This document shows, piece after piece, positions 32,995 through 43,774 of a stretch of 64,000 nt of DNA (position 1 is its first letter; each line of letters begins with the position of its first letter). The stretch is from Xylogone sp. PMI_703 (taxonomy: Eukaryota; Ascomycota; Leotiomycetes), in NCBI GenBank assembly GCA_021399445.1, contig JAJTUQ010000005.1, forward strand, positions 620,001 to 684,000, in the 5' to 3' direction. The notes under the pieces were generated by a model. The model was not told the DNA's origin and made no database searches. It worked only from the letters and a program-made list of their open reading frames with translations. The position numbers and the translations under genes are program-made.

Positions 32995-34393
32995 CTAGGC
33001 ATTCAGAGTCATGACAAACTCCTCGTCATCGTCATCGAATCTAAGTCTGTCTGACAATACTCCTTTCAGGCCAGGCTCAAGATCTTCATCATCATCAAGA
33101 TCAAGGTCAAATGCGGCAAGGAATGCTGGTCGTCTTCGTTCTTCCTCTTCGGCGTTTTGTGCGAGGCGAGCTGGTGTTATGGTGGCGTCTGACCCATTTG
33201 ACATGGCGCTGGCAGACCTCGTCAGTTCTCTGCGCGCTGGGGCGGAAGCAGTTCTCTTATGCAAAACACTTGATGCTGATCTGCCCTTGGTGTACCCGAT
33301 CGTGCTCTTTGATGCAGCTGTGGCCGCAGTATGGCGCATAGTCGTACTACTCAATCCCACAGGTGTAATAGGCCTTTTATCACCAGAGAGGAAAGTAGTC
33401 GATGGCTTGGGTTTGGGCTTTGATGTAGTAGTAGCTGGTTTGGACATCATGGAGAGGGCAGAGGCCGCTTGTTTAGCTGTCAGAGTATTCGCCCCTTTGC
33501 TTGTGACAAGTGCGCCCTTCTTAATGGAAGAAGTTGCAGGCTTTACATTTGTGTCCTTTGCCTGTAGAGCAGCTCTCTTCTTCTTTGCAAGCACAAATGT
33601 CTCGGGAACATCACCGACAGTCCAATCTTCTTCAAGTGATTTAAGGACACTTTCTTCCAAGAGTTTAGCTGCCTTCTCAGCGCTCTCCTTATGTGCCCGC
33701 TCAATTCTATTAAGACCATTCTCATCGCGTGGGTAGAGATAAGTTCGACTGAATCCTCCAAGTAAGTTCTCCGGCTTCAAAGGCTCGAGGTTGAGGCAGC
33801 CATCGGGAAAGTCTTCGGACTCGTAGGGAAGATCTTTGGGCCTTGGTGGACAGTATTCAACGTCTCTCTCCTCAGCAGGTTCGGGCTCATCTCCGTGTAT
33901 GTGTAGCTTCGCAAATTCCGCATGAGGTACCTTTGATTTGAGGCGGTTCGCGCTTGGCTGCTTTGGTTGAGTTTTTTCGGGTCCTTTTTCCGCAGCTGGT
34001 CCTGCAGGCGTCTGGAGAACCTTTGCTTTGGCATTTGTAGTTTTGGCGCCTAGCGGTGCGCGGTTTCGAGGTCCTATCGCATTGTTAGGGAATAGGAATG
34101 ACATCTGTTGGTGTTATATATGTAGACTTACCAAGAGGAGTGACAAATGCATTTTTGTCCTTTCCTCCAATTATCAGATTCTCAGCTCCTTTTCCCTTTG
34201 TTTTCAAGACCGACTTTCCACCAAAGCCTGCAGGAGCATTCTCATCATTAAGTGGAACCTTGAGCGGAGTCTTTGGGTATCGATTTCCTGGCGTCTTTGG
34301 CTGCAACCCTCTGACGCCTTGGTTCAAAGGTTTCGCAGCCGCTGCTGTTTGTTGGCCATGGACCAAATTTTCTTGATCTCTGATAGCCAACAT
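32995..34393 (-). CDS. Disordered, KEN-like-box protein; possible securin-like mitotic regulator
   Basis: The family is not firmly recognised. Exons 34132-34393 and 32995-34073 give 446 aa starting MLAIRDQENLVHGQQ. The join makes FVTPLG|PRNRAPLGAKTTNAKAK (intron 34074-34131, 58 nt). RDQENL at the extreme N-terminus resembles a KEN degron. Basic TP-rich repeats follow (LQPKTPGNRYPKTPLKVPLN), with many SP/TP-type sites. The middle is acidic (EYCPPRPKDLPYESEDFPDG) and the C-terminus strongly acidic (DLDLDDDEDLEPG). A basic, degron-bearing N-terminus with an acidic C-terminus is the layout of fungal securins (Cut2/Pds1), but this is inference from composition and not homology. It is divergent from tropomyosin. 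Confidence 0.7.
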
Positions 34394-34729
34394 CGTGAAT
34401 AGTATCCTAGTTGCTCCGATATATCGTAGTTAGGAACTATTCACTGAGTCGTATCGCGATGCCACAGTTGAGAGGGGAGCGTTCTCGTCGAGTCGATTTG
34501 TTTGGGGGCGGTTCCCAGAGCAACGGCTACACACCGTTTGTCTCCATGAACACATACCCCTGCTTGTGACCAGCATTCGGTTGCACGGCGTGGACCCCTT
34601 CAACTAACTTGGAACGCACGAACAAAGTCAAACCTCTCTTATACTCCAGCATCATAAATTTCTGGGAAATATTTGAGAACCTTCTTCAACCTATCTAGCT
34701 CTAGTCATATTACATCAACAACCTTCAAA
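34394..34729. promoter_or_regulatory. Divergent promoter interval between securin-like gene and tropomyosin
   Basis: The 336 bp separate the two start codons. A CT-rich tract and CATCATAAAT lie near 34640-34660. No defined operator is visible. Confidence 0.35.
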
Positions 34730-35426
34730 ATGGATCGTATCAAGGAGGTGAGTTATGCGACAGAATCACCAAATCACCCCGCCTTTTCCTGTCTCACCCC
34801 TCCTCAGGGAGCAACCCAAAATCAACAAACGGGCACATTTTAGATAACAACTAACAAAGATGCGTCTAGAAAATGAACCAGCTTCGTATCGAGGCCGACG
34901 AAGCTACCGCCAAGGTCGAAGAGCTGCACCAGAAGGTCAAGACCCTTGAACAGGAGAACCTACAAAAGGAGCATGAGATCACATCTCTTCAGCACAAGAA
35001 CACCCATCTGGAGGCTGAGGTGGAGAAGTTGGAGTCTGGTGTTAAGGAGGCCAAGGAGGCGGCAGAGCAGGGTGCTCAACATGGTACGCAAAATGAAGCC
35101 CTGCAACGGAGACTACAGCTCTTGGAGGAGGAGGCAGAAGAGGCAGATAAGAATCTCCGTGAGACAAATGATAAGTAAGGCATCCCCGTTTATTCATTTC
35201 CATCCTCTGGCTTTTACTCTACGTGTATCCTCCATCTACAGCTGAACTAACCGCTTCTTCCAGGCTTCGCCAGACTGACGTAAAAGCCGGTCACTTTGAA
35301 CGCAAGGTGCAGGCTCTAGAGCAGGAACGGGATCAATGGGTGTCGAAGTACGAAGAGATGGCCCAGAAATACGCCGCCGTCCAGAAGGAGCTGGAAGACT
35401 TCCAGGCCGAAATTGGCAACATATAA
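34730..35426 (+). CDS. TPM1: Tropomyosin (actin cable protein)
   Basis: Tropomyosin is a coiled-coil dimer that stabilises formin-nucleated actin cables and the contractile ring. Exons 34730-34747, 34870-35174 and 35264-35426 give 161 aa, the usual fungal length (compare S. pombe Cdc8). The first exon is only MDRIKE. Exon 2 continues KMNQLRIEADEATAKVEELH, and the heptad pattern runs without break to DFQAEIGNI. The first intron is 122 nt and the second 89 nt. The gene converges on RRP17 with 218 bp between the stops. Confidence 0.95.
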
Positions 35427-35644
35427 GCTGTAGTCGAGGCCGGTTCGTTATGGAAAGTGTGGTGTTGCAAGATAGGGGGCTGGAAAGCATTGGTCTGGAA
35501 CTAATTTCGGTGGGGGCTATTCGCATTCTGGCATTAATGCTTTGGAGGAAACTTTTTGATAGGGACTGCTTTTGTTGCTGAATGAAACACATATTCTTTG
35601 TGGAGTCTCAGTTCGTTACGAGGGTGGATGATTTTCTTTTTTAA

Positions 35645-36396
35645 TTACTCCTCCCCCTTTCTGGCTTTAGCCTTTGCCTTTTTACTAGCCTTTTGCTTCG
35701 CTAATGTGAGCTTTCTCTCCAACTTGGTCTCGTATCTAAACTTTTTCTTCTTTTGTTTCTTCGGCCATATCTTTTTGGCCGCAGCTTCCTTGCCAGAAGG
35801 TTTCGAAACCTCGGTTTCTTTGTGATCCTCATCACTATCGTCTTCCTCATCTGCGACTTTGTGTATCCCATTCTTATCGATATCCACTTCTTCTACGGTA
35901 ACTGTAGTATACTTATCCTCATCGATATACTCCTCCTCGTGATCTAAAAGCTCTGGCGCAGCGCTATTATCTTCATTCTCTTCAATACCATTCCAACCTT
36001 CCTCATCCTCGTTCTCTTCATCGCTCGCCATTCCCGGTGTAGTTGCTTTTAACGCCGCATTCACAGCTTTAATATGGTCTTCCAGCTCTTGTTTCCTCTC
36101 CTCCCGTAACTAGATCCCCAAAAATATTAGATCAAAGCTCCTAGCGTACTCGGGACGGAAATATGTACCTGCTTTCTTGTTCTAATCCTTTCTTCTCGCT
36201 CTTTCCTAGCTGCTTCCTCCTGCGCCATTTTCACACGATGTAATTTCCGCTTGTGAAACCCTGTCAGAAACTCTTCTCGAGCACTGAAATCGAAATTGAT
36301 CTCTTCAACAGAAGAAGTAGTTTTCCGTTTCTTGGACGGCGGCGGCAGGACCGACTTCTTCGGTCTGGGAGGTCTGAAGACTTGTATTTCCGGCAT
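35645..36396 (-). CDS. RRP17: Ribosome-biogenesis protein Rrp17 (Nop25 family)
   Basis: Rrp17 is a nucleolar protein with 5'-3' exonuclease activity in yeast pre-60S maturation. Exons 36169-36396 and 35645-36109 give 230 aa. The N-terminus MPEIQVFRPPRPKKSVLPPP leads into the conserved block NFDFSAREEFLTGFHKRKLH, then a charged helix (RKEREERIRTRKQ|LREERKQELEDH). The C-terminal half is very acidic and ends in Lys-rich clusters that serve as nucleolar signals (KKQKKKKFRYETKLERKL). The 59-nt intron is phase 0. It is divergent from BIG1. Confidence 0.9.
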
Positions 36397-36700
36397 GATT
36401 TAATTTGTAGCTGTATTCAATATAGTTTATTCAAAGGAGAAATTGTTTCGAAAGGTTGTACTTGGTATGCTCAATCAATTACTCAGCAGAAGTTCCCCAG
36501 ATCTTATCAGTTCCGAGAATTATTTTCTTGCAGGCATGCCGAGACGAGGCTGGTGAGAAAATGTGTTGCTGCCTTGCATCCAAGGCTCGGATGCAGCAGC
36601 TACCTGCACGACGTTGACGAACTACTTATCGAAGCTTCCGTCTTCATCACGACCGATCTCCAAGCTTGACAAGACCAAACCAAGGGAGACAGCAGCCAGA
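36397..36700. promoter_or_regulatory. Divergent promoter interval RRP17/BIG1
   Basis: The 304 bp lie between divergent start codons. No clear regulatory motif is visible. Confidence 0.35.
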
Positions 36701-37812
36701 ATGCGTGTCTCAACAGCTGTAACCGTAGCAGCCAGCGTTGCTCTAACGCACGCATTCAAAGATACATCCCCATTCATCTACCTCTCTTCATCACCGTTCG
36801 TGCATCTCGATTCCTACCCAGTTTGAACGGCGAAGCATCCAGTATAACTAACGCAACGTACAGTGCTTCTTCAATTCCGAGCCCGAATGATCAACCGCAG
36901 CTCCAATCCGTTGATTCAGTCCTTCCTCCAGTGCTAGATCATCTCCGCAGCTGTCCGACAGATAACTACATCCTAGTATCGCAAGCAGGCATCAGCGTCT
37001 CGGATCTCACACCCTCCTCATCCTCTGATGTTGCTGGGCACTTACGGCACATCACATCTGATGTGCGATGGCAGACGAAGGTTTCTGTATCGGAAGTGGT
37101 GGGATTGACGGATAGTGTCATCGATCAGGTGGCGGCCAATATTCGATCGAGCTGCGAAGGGATGCAGAAGAGCGTTACTACCAAGGAGTACCGATATGAG
37201 GAACGTCCAGCGGAGAGGGAAGCTAGAAGTGTGATGCTGATGTACGATGGTATGTCTTGCGGGTTATCTTATCAAATCGTCCAAGGTTCCTCCCTATTTG
37301 GGAGGTTTATGCACGCTTGTTCATGGTTAGTTATTGGTTGAATTGTACTGACACTGTATCCATCTAGACATCGAGGCCTTTAACTCCCTTCGAGATGCTG
37401 CAGGAGAGAGCTACACTATCGTCTATCTTACCACACCTCCAACCAAGGAAGCAGCGGCAGAGGATGCGACGACGTATGACGCCATGTTCAACTCGCCTTT
37501 GAAGATGGATCTGAAGAGGGATCTGGGAATTCGGGATGATAACAGCACCAAGCGTGATAACAGGCCGCTGTTTGAGAAGTACCAATACCTCACCCCTGGT
37601 AAGAATCATTGGGGCTCTTATTATCATCACCCGTCCCATGTCCCGCATCGATAACTGACATTGTACGTTTAGGTCTCTTCATGGGTCTCACAGTCTCCTT
37701 TATCCTTCTTGCCATCCTGGGCGTAGGTCTCGCGGCTCTGGGCAGCTTGGAGGTCTCGTACGGGGCATTTGAAAAGGAGATGGGCCCTGCAGCCCAAAGG
37801 AAGCAGCAGTAA
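36701..37812 (+). CDS. BIG1: ER membrane protein Big1 (cell-wall beta-1,6-glucan assembly)
   Basis: Big1 is an ER type I membrane protein needed for beta-1,6-glucan synthesis, related to the V-ATPase accessory Ac45. Exons 36701-36795, 36864-37249, 37368-37598 and 37673-37812 give 283 aa. A signal peptide (MRVSTAVTVAASVALTHA) precedes FKDTSPFIYLSSSP, a family hallmark. A luminal domain follows. The C-terminal helix reads GLFMGLTVSFILLAILGVGL, with a short tail ending QRKQQ. The first intron (36796-36863) has an ideal ACTAAC branch site. Without it the reading frame stops after 42 codons. Confidence 0.88.
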
Positions 37813-39113
37813 AGGAGGGGTAGAGGCATGCATTGGGAATCTCAGACTGGAGTTTGTGCTTGAATTGTATGAATAATATAGGCGTATAGACCTGTAGTTG
37901 GGTTTCATTTATGCCGCTGTTTTATCTTTTTTTGTTGTTATTACTTGTCTCATGGGAGTGGGTAGAGATTAGGTTATCTCGTTAATTCGTAACCCCCAGT
38001 AACGGCTACGGTGGAATTGACTGTGTGCTTCTATCTAGACTATTGTGCAGAGCCAAGTCCGTGGGATATGATGATCCACTTCTCGCAGATATCTGAATAG
38101 GTTTGATAGATGTGTACTGTACCTAAACTTGTAGATCTTATTATTTGCGCCGCCGAATACCTCTCGTACTTGCGATGTTACTGTAACATAGGATAGATAA
38201 CGCCAGAGCAAAAAGAGAGAAAATTCATGAGGAGCTAAGGTACATTAGCAGCGAATACGAGGCAATTGCGTATGTCGTTGTCCTGCAGCAGATTGGCCCC
38301 AACCCACAGCTCGTATTGAGTATCACGTGATTGCGCTGGGTGCAGCCGTCGGGACGGGGGCTGGGGTGCTGGCACATGACTAAAAATAGGGACCCGGCCT
38401 GTATACATACCGCACGCTAAACCCATTCGGGCCGGTCCCTCGCAGGTGAGACAGGAGCAAAAAGCCTGTTCTAGCCTGAAGTTCCAGGCTCTCACGTAGG
38501 TCAACACGCAATTGGCAGCGCATGAACCCTTTCTGCCTCTCTTTTCTCTGCTCCGGCCACTGTCGCTCCTTCTCCCCCCTTCCTTCCCGCCAACCACGCC
38601 CAACCTCCGCCCCCGAAGCCTGCCCTCAGCGCTTCTTCCTCTCTTTTCTTCCATCTCCATCGCTCTCGCTATTGTCCTCGTCAATATCGCATCGCTCGTT
38701 TTATTTCTTCGTTCCATCTCTACGTTCTTTCTTCATCACGGTTGTCGGCTCCTCGTTGTTTCTGCCCCCTGGCCCGCTCGCGCTGCCCGAAAATCGACCC
38801 CTGACCCAGAACTGTCGTGATCGCTCCTGTAACAGCGAGAAACGACGACCTCGTCCACTCGATTCTTCCGTGTCCTCGTCCGATTCTGAGAGATTCTCGC
38901 CAGCTTCGTTTGTCCAATTCAGTCGCTTCCACCTGCCGGTCCGTCTCGATCTGCTCGCCCATCTTCGGGTGTATCCCCAGATTATCTTGGTGCTGCGTGC
39001 GGTTGTGTAGCCGGAAGGGCCGTTCCTGACAGCCAGCAACACGCCAAGGGCTTCCTCTTGTGAGGCGCTCTCCCTCCTGCGTTCACTCTTCTCATCGCGC
39101 ACCTCCTTCCATT
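37813..39113. promoter_or_regulatory. Intergenic, long CT-rich leader/promoter of the CSI2-like gene
   Basis: Of the 1,301 bp, the left part is BIG1 3' sequence. TCACGTGA lies at 38323-38330. From about 38500 to 39110 the plus strand is strongly C/T-rich, typical of fungal promoters and long 5' UTRs. ORFs here on both strands reflect composition and are not credible genes. Confidence 0.45.
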
Positions 39114-40322
39114 ATGCGTTCTCCAGCACTTCTCTCGACAGCTCTGCTGTTGTCCATGGCAATGGGAGCCGTGGCACAGGGCAATACCAACAACAATAAC
39201 AATAACGATGATTCTCCCGCTCCAGCTCCAGCGCCAGCTCCTGCTCCTGCCCCCCCTCCATCCAACACGAATAACAACAATGACAATGACAACAACCCTG
39301 CCCCGAGTGGCAACAATAATCCTGCTCCTTCCAATCCGCCTTCGAATAACGATAACAACGATAACGACGATGACCCTCCACCTCTTCCCAATCTTTCTTC
39401 CTCAACAACACAGAAGACTACGAGTACCTCGGCTGCCAAGACTACCACGTCCCAGTCCACGACCACAGGTCCAACGACAGGCGTCATTACTCCAACTGGC
39501 TCTGCTGACCCTAGTGACAACGGAAGCGTCCCACCTCTCTCGTCCAGCCTGCCTCCTCTTCCTACTGATCTCCCCAAGATCCCAGGAGCAATCGAGATCC
39601 CCGTGGTGACTGTTCCACCGACCGCAAATGCGCCATACATGAAGACCTCCGACTTGCCCGAGGGTACGGTTTTCATTGCTGTCGGAGCCATTCTTGGCTT
39701 CATGGCTCTGTCTGTCCTGCTCTGGCGTGGACTGGTCGTCTGGGCTCTTCACCGATCTGTCAAGCGCGCCGCAATGCAGCAAAACTATACCGATTCCAAG
39801 ACCATGTTCAACACTCCTACAGCACCTCTGTACAAATTCTCGGATCACGAATCTACCATTTCGCTCGCAGGCTTGGGCCCTAAGAATCGGAAATCGATGC
39901 GTCCAGGTACTTCTGGCGGGGCTGCTGCTGCCAATCTCTTCTTTTCTCCCACTGCGACAACGGCTGGTCTCAACGCTCCTGGAAACCGTGCCTCAAGCTA
40001 CTTGCCAGCCGGATACTACGCCGCGGGCTCAGCACAGCCGGGCAACGGTGCTGGAATGGCTCATATCAACGGCCATAGCCATGGTAATTCTATCAATCTG
40101 TCCAACATCGCCGCGCAAAGCCAAGGTTATCAAAGGGCACGATCAATGGGCACTACCCCACCTGGCAGTCCAGGTCTGGGCTTGTCTCACGGTGCAAGCA
40201 CGAGCTCCGTTAATCTGGCGGTGCCTCCCGGAGACCGAAGAACGCCATCCACATATCTGGAGGATCTTTTCGACGGAGAAGGTGGTCAGCCTCCTATGCC
40301 ACCACATCATGGTGGACGGTAA
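39114..40322 (+). CDS. CSI2-like single-pass membrane protein with Asn/Pro-rich ectodomain
   Basis: Yeast Csi2 is linked to chitin synthesis and bud-neck functions. The intronless 402-aa ORF starts at ATG 39114. A signal peptide (MRSPALLSTALLLSMAMGAV) precedes a low-complexity ectodomain of Asn, Ala-Pro, Ser/Thr runs, which should be O-glycosylated. One transmembrane helix (TVFIAVGAILGFMALSVLLW) near residues 185-205 follows, then a cytoplasmic tail with RSVKRAAMQQNYTDSK and PTAPLYKFSDHESTISL, which look conserved. The tail ends rich in Ser/Gly/Pro. The CSI2 assignment rests on architecture and the segment after the helix, so it is moderate. Confidence 0.7.
   Translation: MRSPALLSTALLLSMAMGAVAQGNTNNNNNNDDSPAPAPAPAPAPAPPPSNTNNNNDNDNNPAPSGNNNPAPSNPPSNNDNNDNDDDPPPLPNLSSSTTQKTTSTSAAKTTTSQSTTTGPTTGVITPTGSADPSDNGSVPPLSSSLPPLPTDLPKIPGAIEIPVVTVPPTANAPYMKTSDLPEGTVFIAVGAILGFMALSVLLWRGLVVWALHRSVKRAAMQQNYTDSKTMFNTPTAPLYKFSDHESTISLAGLGPKNRKSMRPGTSGGAAAANLFFSPTATTAGLNAPGNRASSYLPAGYYAAGSAQPGNGAGMAHINGHSHGNSINLSNIAAQSQGYQRARSMGTTPPGSPGLGLSHGASTSSVNLAVPPGDRRTPSTYLEDLFDGEGGQPPMPPHHGGR
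39179..39400 (+). repeat. Coding low-complexity repeat (AAC/AAT and GCTCC-type units)
   Basis: Inside the CSI2-like gene, alternating Asn-coding triplets and Ala-Pro-coding hexamers form a degenerate tandem repeat. It is prone to length variation between strains. Confidence 0.7.
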
Positions 40323-41573
40323 TAGGTCGCATAGAACTTCTCATCTCTGGGCGGTTTATTTGAAAATGCCACAATCACTATTCTTTCGATGTATACGAAG
40401 CTCGAAAATACGAACCCCTTAGCTCCGCCTTGCATGCCCATATTCTTTGATCCTCTACCACACTTTCTTCCGGTCTTGGGTTGCTAAAAAAATTGCTGGG
40501 GTCTGCAACAGCATAATATTATGTTTATGGCTCTGGTACCTAGAGCAAAACACTTTCATTACATAGGACGACAGCCTAGCCACGCTTTTCTGCATGACTC
40601 TCGACTTGTAGCTGGCTCTGGTTTGATTGTCTCGTCTTTTCTTTTTTGGGTTATGCTTCTCGGGATTATCCCCTAATTGCAATCGCACAAACATGGTAGG
40701 GAAGGGGCGTCGTGGGCTGGTTTTGAATTGCTACTTATCGATTTCCTGCTGCAGAGGTTGTCTGGATGGTCGGGGCCTACATAGACAAGGAGGAACATTC
40801 CTGTTGGCTGCCTGCTGCTGTTGTAGTCTGAAGGTGCTTGAACATTGCTGCTGCGTACCTGCGTTGTTGTGTAAATAAAGCAGTATGGCGGATGCAGGAA
40901 TAGGAGTAAGGATAGATGATGATTACGGATCGAATACAAATAATATTCTCATACGCAAATGTGTCTTGGTTATATGACATCTCTTGGATCTCCTACATTT
41001 TATATTGAGATGGTGTGACAGTGGAACTCTGTTTTGAAGTGTGGTCTTCTGTTTAATAAGGGGTAAAAGAATTAACTTCGTTTCCTCTATTCCATCCTCA
41101 CTTTCATTCTCCAGTATTATTGTGCTTCTAAATAAACAATACCCCCACCTCTTTTCTCTCAGGGAATATGGAGTTTAGAGAATATTTATAGTTAAAAGGC
41201 CTAATTATTTATTTTGCCGGGGCTGTTCTATACTTTTAGATTGTGCCCAGCGTCTCCCAGTAATAAACACCGCAGCTAATTGACAATACCATGAAATGAT
41301 AGGTTTCTAGATATATACTCTGGATATAGAGTACCCATCCCCGGACAAACAGAATGCTCGTCAGAAGCTCACATGTAAGAAAAGAGACAAGCATCAAATT
41401 GCCAGGATTCTATCTTTACCCATACACCCATTGGTATGAAACTACAAGAAAACCAACCTGAAAACCGTGTATAGATACATCACAAAAAGGAATATTTACA
41501 GAAAATATCCAAAAGTTTTTAAGTCCTAACCCCCTGCTTTCTATTCTCTGTCTCTCTTTCTCGATGTGTTTCT
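40323..41573. other. Intergenic between convergent CSI2-like gene and YTM1
   Basis: The 1,251 bp hold 3' UTR sequence of both genes and AT-rich stretches with many stops. No gene, tRNA or repeat is supported. Confidence 0.5.
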
Positions 41574-43134
41574 CTACTGACTCCCCTCTACCCTGGTGAC
41601 GCCCTTCCCTCGATTAATCTGCACCATCTTATCCTCCCCACCACTAACAATCCCCACCTCCCGATCCCACACCACTCCAAACACCTTCACCCCGCTCCCA
41701 CCAACAGGTCTCTTCCCTTCCTCGCCCTTACCCTTCCTGGACTCCCTCTCAATAACATACACCGGCTCTCCCACGGAGCCTCCACCCTCATCCTTCGTTC
41801 CCTGGCGCGAACTTCTCAGGTCCCAGATTTGACACGTCCCGTCGTGGCTTCCTGATACGAGGCCGTAGACGCTTTCTGGATCGGGGCACAGGGAGACGAT
41901 TTTATTCGTGTGCCCTCGCAGAGTCATGACCCCCGTTGTGGTGACGTTGATGCGTGGATCCACGAGGGTGATGTGTCGGGCGCTGGTCCCCGCTGCGAGG
42001 AGTTGGTGCGTTATTCCGGGTAGGGCAGTGAGGGAGAGGAGCGGGTGGGATGTGGTTCTTGTGTCGACTATTGTGGAGGTGGTTAGGTCTAGAGTGCGGA
42101 TCGTGTGGTCTTGCGAGGTGGAGTAGGCGACTGTTGGGTCGAGAGGGTTGAAGACCACGGCTGTGGCGGGGGATGTGTGGGCTGAGATCAGGGAGAGGGG
42201 ACCTCGTTGCGGCGTTGAGGTTGAGGTTGTGAGTTTGCGGCGCTTGGCTGTTGAACCGGAGTTCAGAAGCTCGGAGGGTGCTGCTGGCGCGGAGGACTTG
42301 GATGTTGTCCAAAGCCCGATAGTGCCGTCTGTTGAGGCTGAGAGGATGCGGTTCGTGGGCGCGTGGACGTCGATTGAGTCAATGCTGCCTTTGTGTCCGT
42401 AGAGCTCTAGGATAGGTTTCAAGTCTCCTGAGAAATGGTCTTCTGATTCGGAGTATTTCCAGACTCGGATCGTGCGGTCGAATCCTGAAGAGGCGATTTG
42501 TGTGGGGGATATGAACTTTGCGGCTTTGATACTTGATGTGTGGCCACCAGCGTTGGATGAAGTTGAGGTTGCGATTGCTTGTCCTGATTTATTCCAGACA
42601 CGGAGTAATCCATCGTAAGAACCAGAGAGAATGCGCTCCTGTCCTGGGATCACTTCGCTTTTGCTCCATTTCGCTGCGGCAGAAGTTCCCGAGAGCACAT
42701 CCACACAACTAACCCAATCGTCATGTTCAAAGCTGGATTCGTACAACGGAGGGATCAAACTCCTGATATACTGTAGATTTAATGTGGTTTCTGAAGATAA
42801 TCCATTCGCGGTGAGGTATTCATCTAGGGTTGTTCGGAGGAATGCGCCGTTGATGAGGAAGTCGAATGGAATTGGTGTTGGGGTGTCAAGCATAGCCTCT
42901 GAATTGAGGATCTGTGACAAGCCATATCTGCGAACATCTGAATGGGATTAAATGTCAGCTGAGGCAAAGTGGAAAAGGTCAATTTTCATGTTGGAGACTC
43001 TACTCACTTGTCGGTACAAGTAGTTGTCGTTTGTGCTCTGGCAATTCTATGCCCGGGGAGCTCGTCGTGAAATGTACCCGGATTTGGCCATGACGCTCAT
43101 TTTGCGCACCATCCTCAGTCATGGTGACATCCAT
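41574..43134 (-). CDS. YTM1: 60S assembly WD40 protein Ytm1 (WDR12)
   Basis: Ytm1 is a PeBoW/Nop7-Erb1-Ytm1 complex subunit needed for pre-60S maturation; the Rea1 ATPase removes it through its UBL domain. Exons 43008-43134 and 41574-42937 give 496 aa starting [17 protein letters not shown]. The first about 100 residues form the NLE/UBL domain ([20 protein letters not shown] then [16 protein letters not shown]). A seven-blade WD40 propeller follows (for example [35 protein letters not shown]). The intron is 42938-43007 (70 nt). YTM1 marks the right edge of the conserved, gene-dense part of the window. Confidence 0.93.
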
Positions 43135-43774
43135 TGCGACGGTTGTTGCTTCAAATTTGTGGATATCAGCGAGGGAGGGGAAGCTTGCGATAAAGCTTGA
43201 AGTTCCTTTGCAAATGTCGAAAATATTTTACGGTTGCCGACAGAGCGTAAAGAGGCATGTCATAATGTCAGCCTCGCGCACAAGGCTGAAAATGGATATT
43301 TTTGGACGTATAACAGCGAAACAGGAAATGAAACAGAAGAACTGCCATCACGCTCTTATCTGGATAAAATGACTGCTGATGATACAATAACTCCAAAGCA
43401 ACAAACAATACTATATTGACTATTACGGCCTAGAAAAACATAAGAACACAAAACGCAAGCACAAAAACATAAAATCATAAAAAACACCAAAAAAAAAGAA
43501 CACGAAAACATAAAGATTCAAAAACAAACTCCAGCATTTTATATCCATCACGCCATATAACGTACGACAAAATACACCAAAAAAATCCCAAACTTTTCTA
43601 AAACTGTTGGTAGATTCTGTATCTTCAAGTTATCCTCAAGATGGCTCTTTCAATCTGAGGTTCCCTGCTGTGATATTTCCTTCCGAACCCGCGGAAGTAT
43701 GGCCTTTTCTTCGTACAACGAGGTCTTTGAACTCCATGTGGATAATAGTATCTGGCTCCTGACGGAACTTTGGA
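43135..43774. other. Intergenic with A-rich tract; possible extra 3' exon of the SesA-like gene
   Basis: From 43431 to 43530 the plus strand is almost free of G/T and built of degenerate A-rich units (acaaaaacata type). It would be a poly-T-like stretch downstream of the minus-strand gene at 43775. Between 43625 and 43770 a minus-strand frame reads as plausible protein (QNINPKFRQEPDTIIHMEF). It could be a last exon if an intron at about 43808-43850 were used (GTAATA donor). Confidence 0.4.

Noticed and set aside
38235..39102. Long ORFs on both strands in the CT-rich region before the CSI2-like gene
   Set aside because: Purine/pyrimidine bias suppresses stop codons; the translations are low-complexity Ser/Pro/Leu or Arg/Glu runs.
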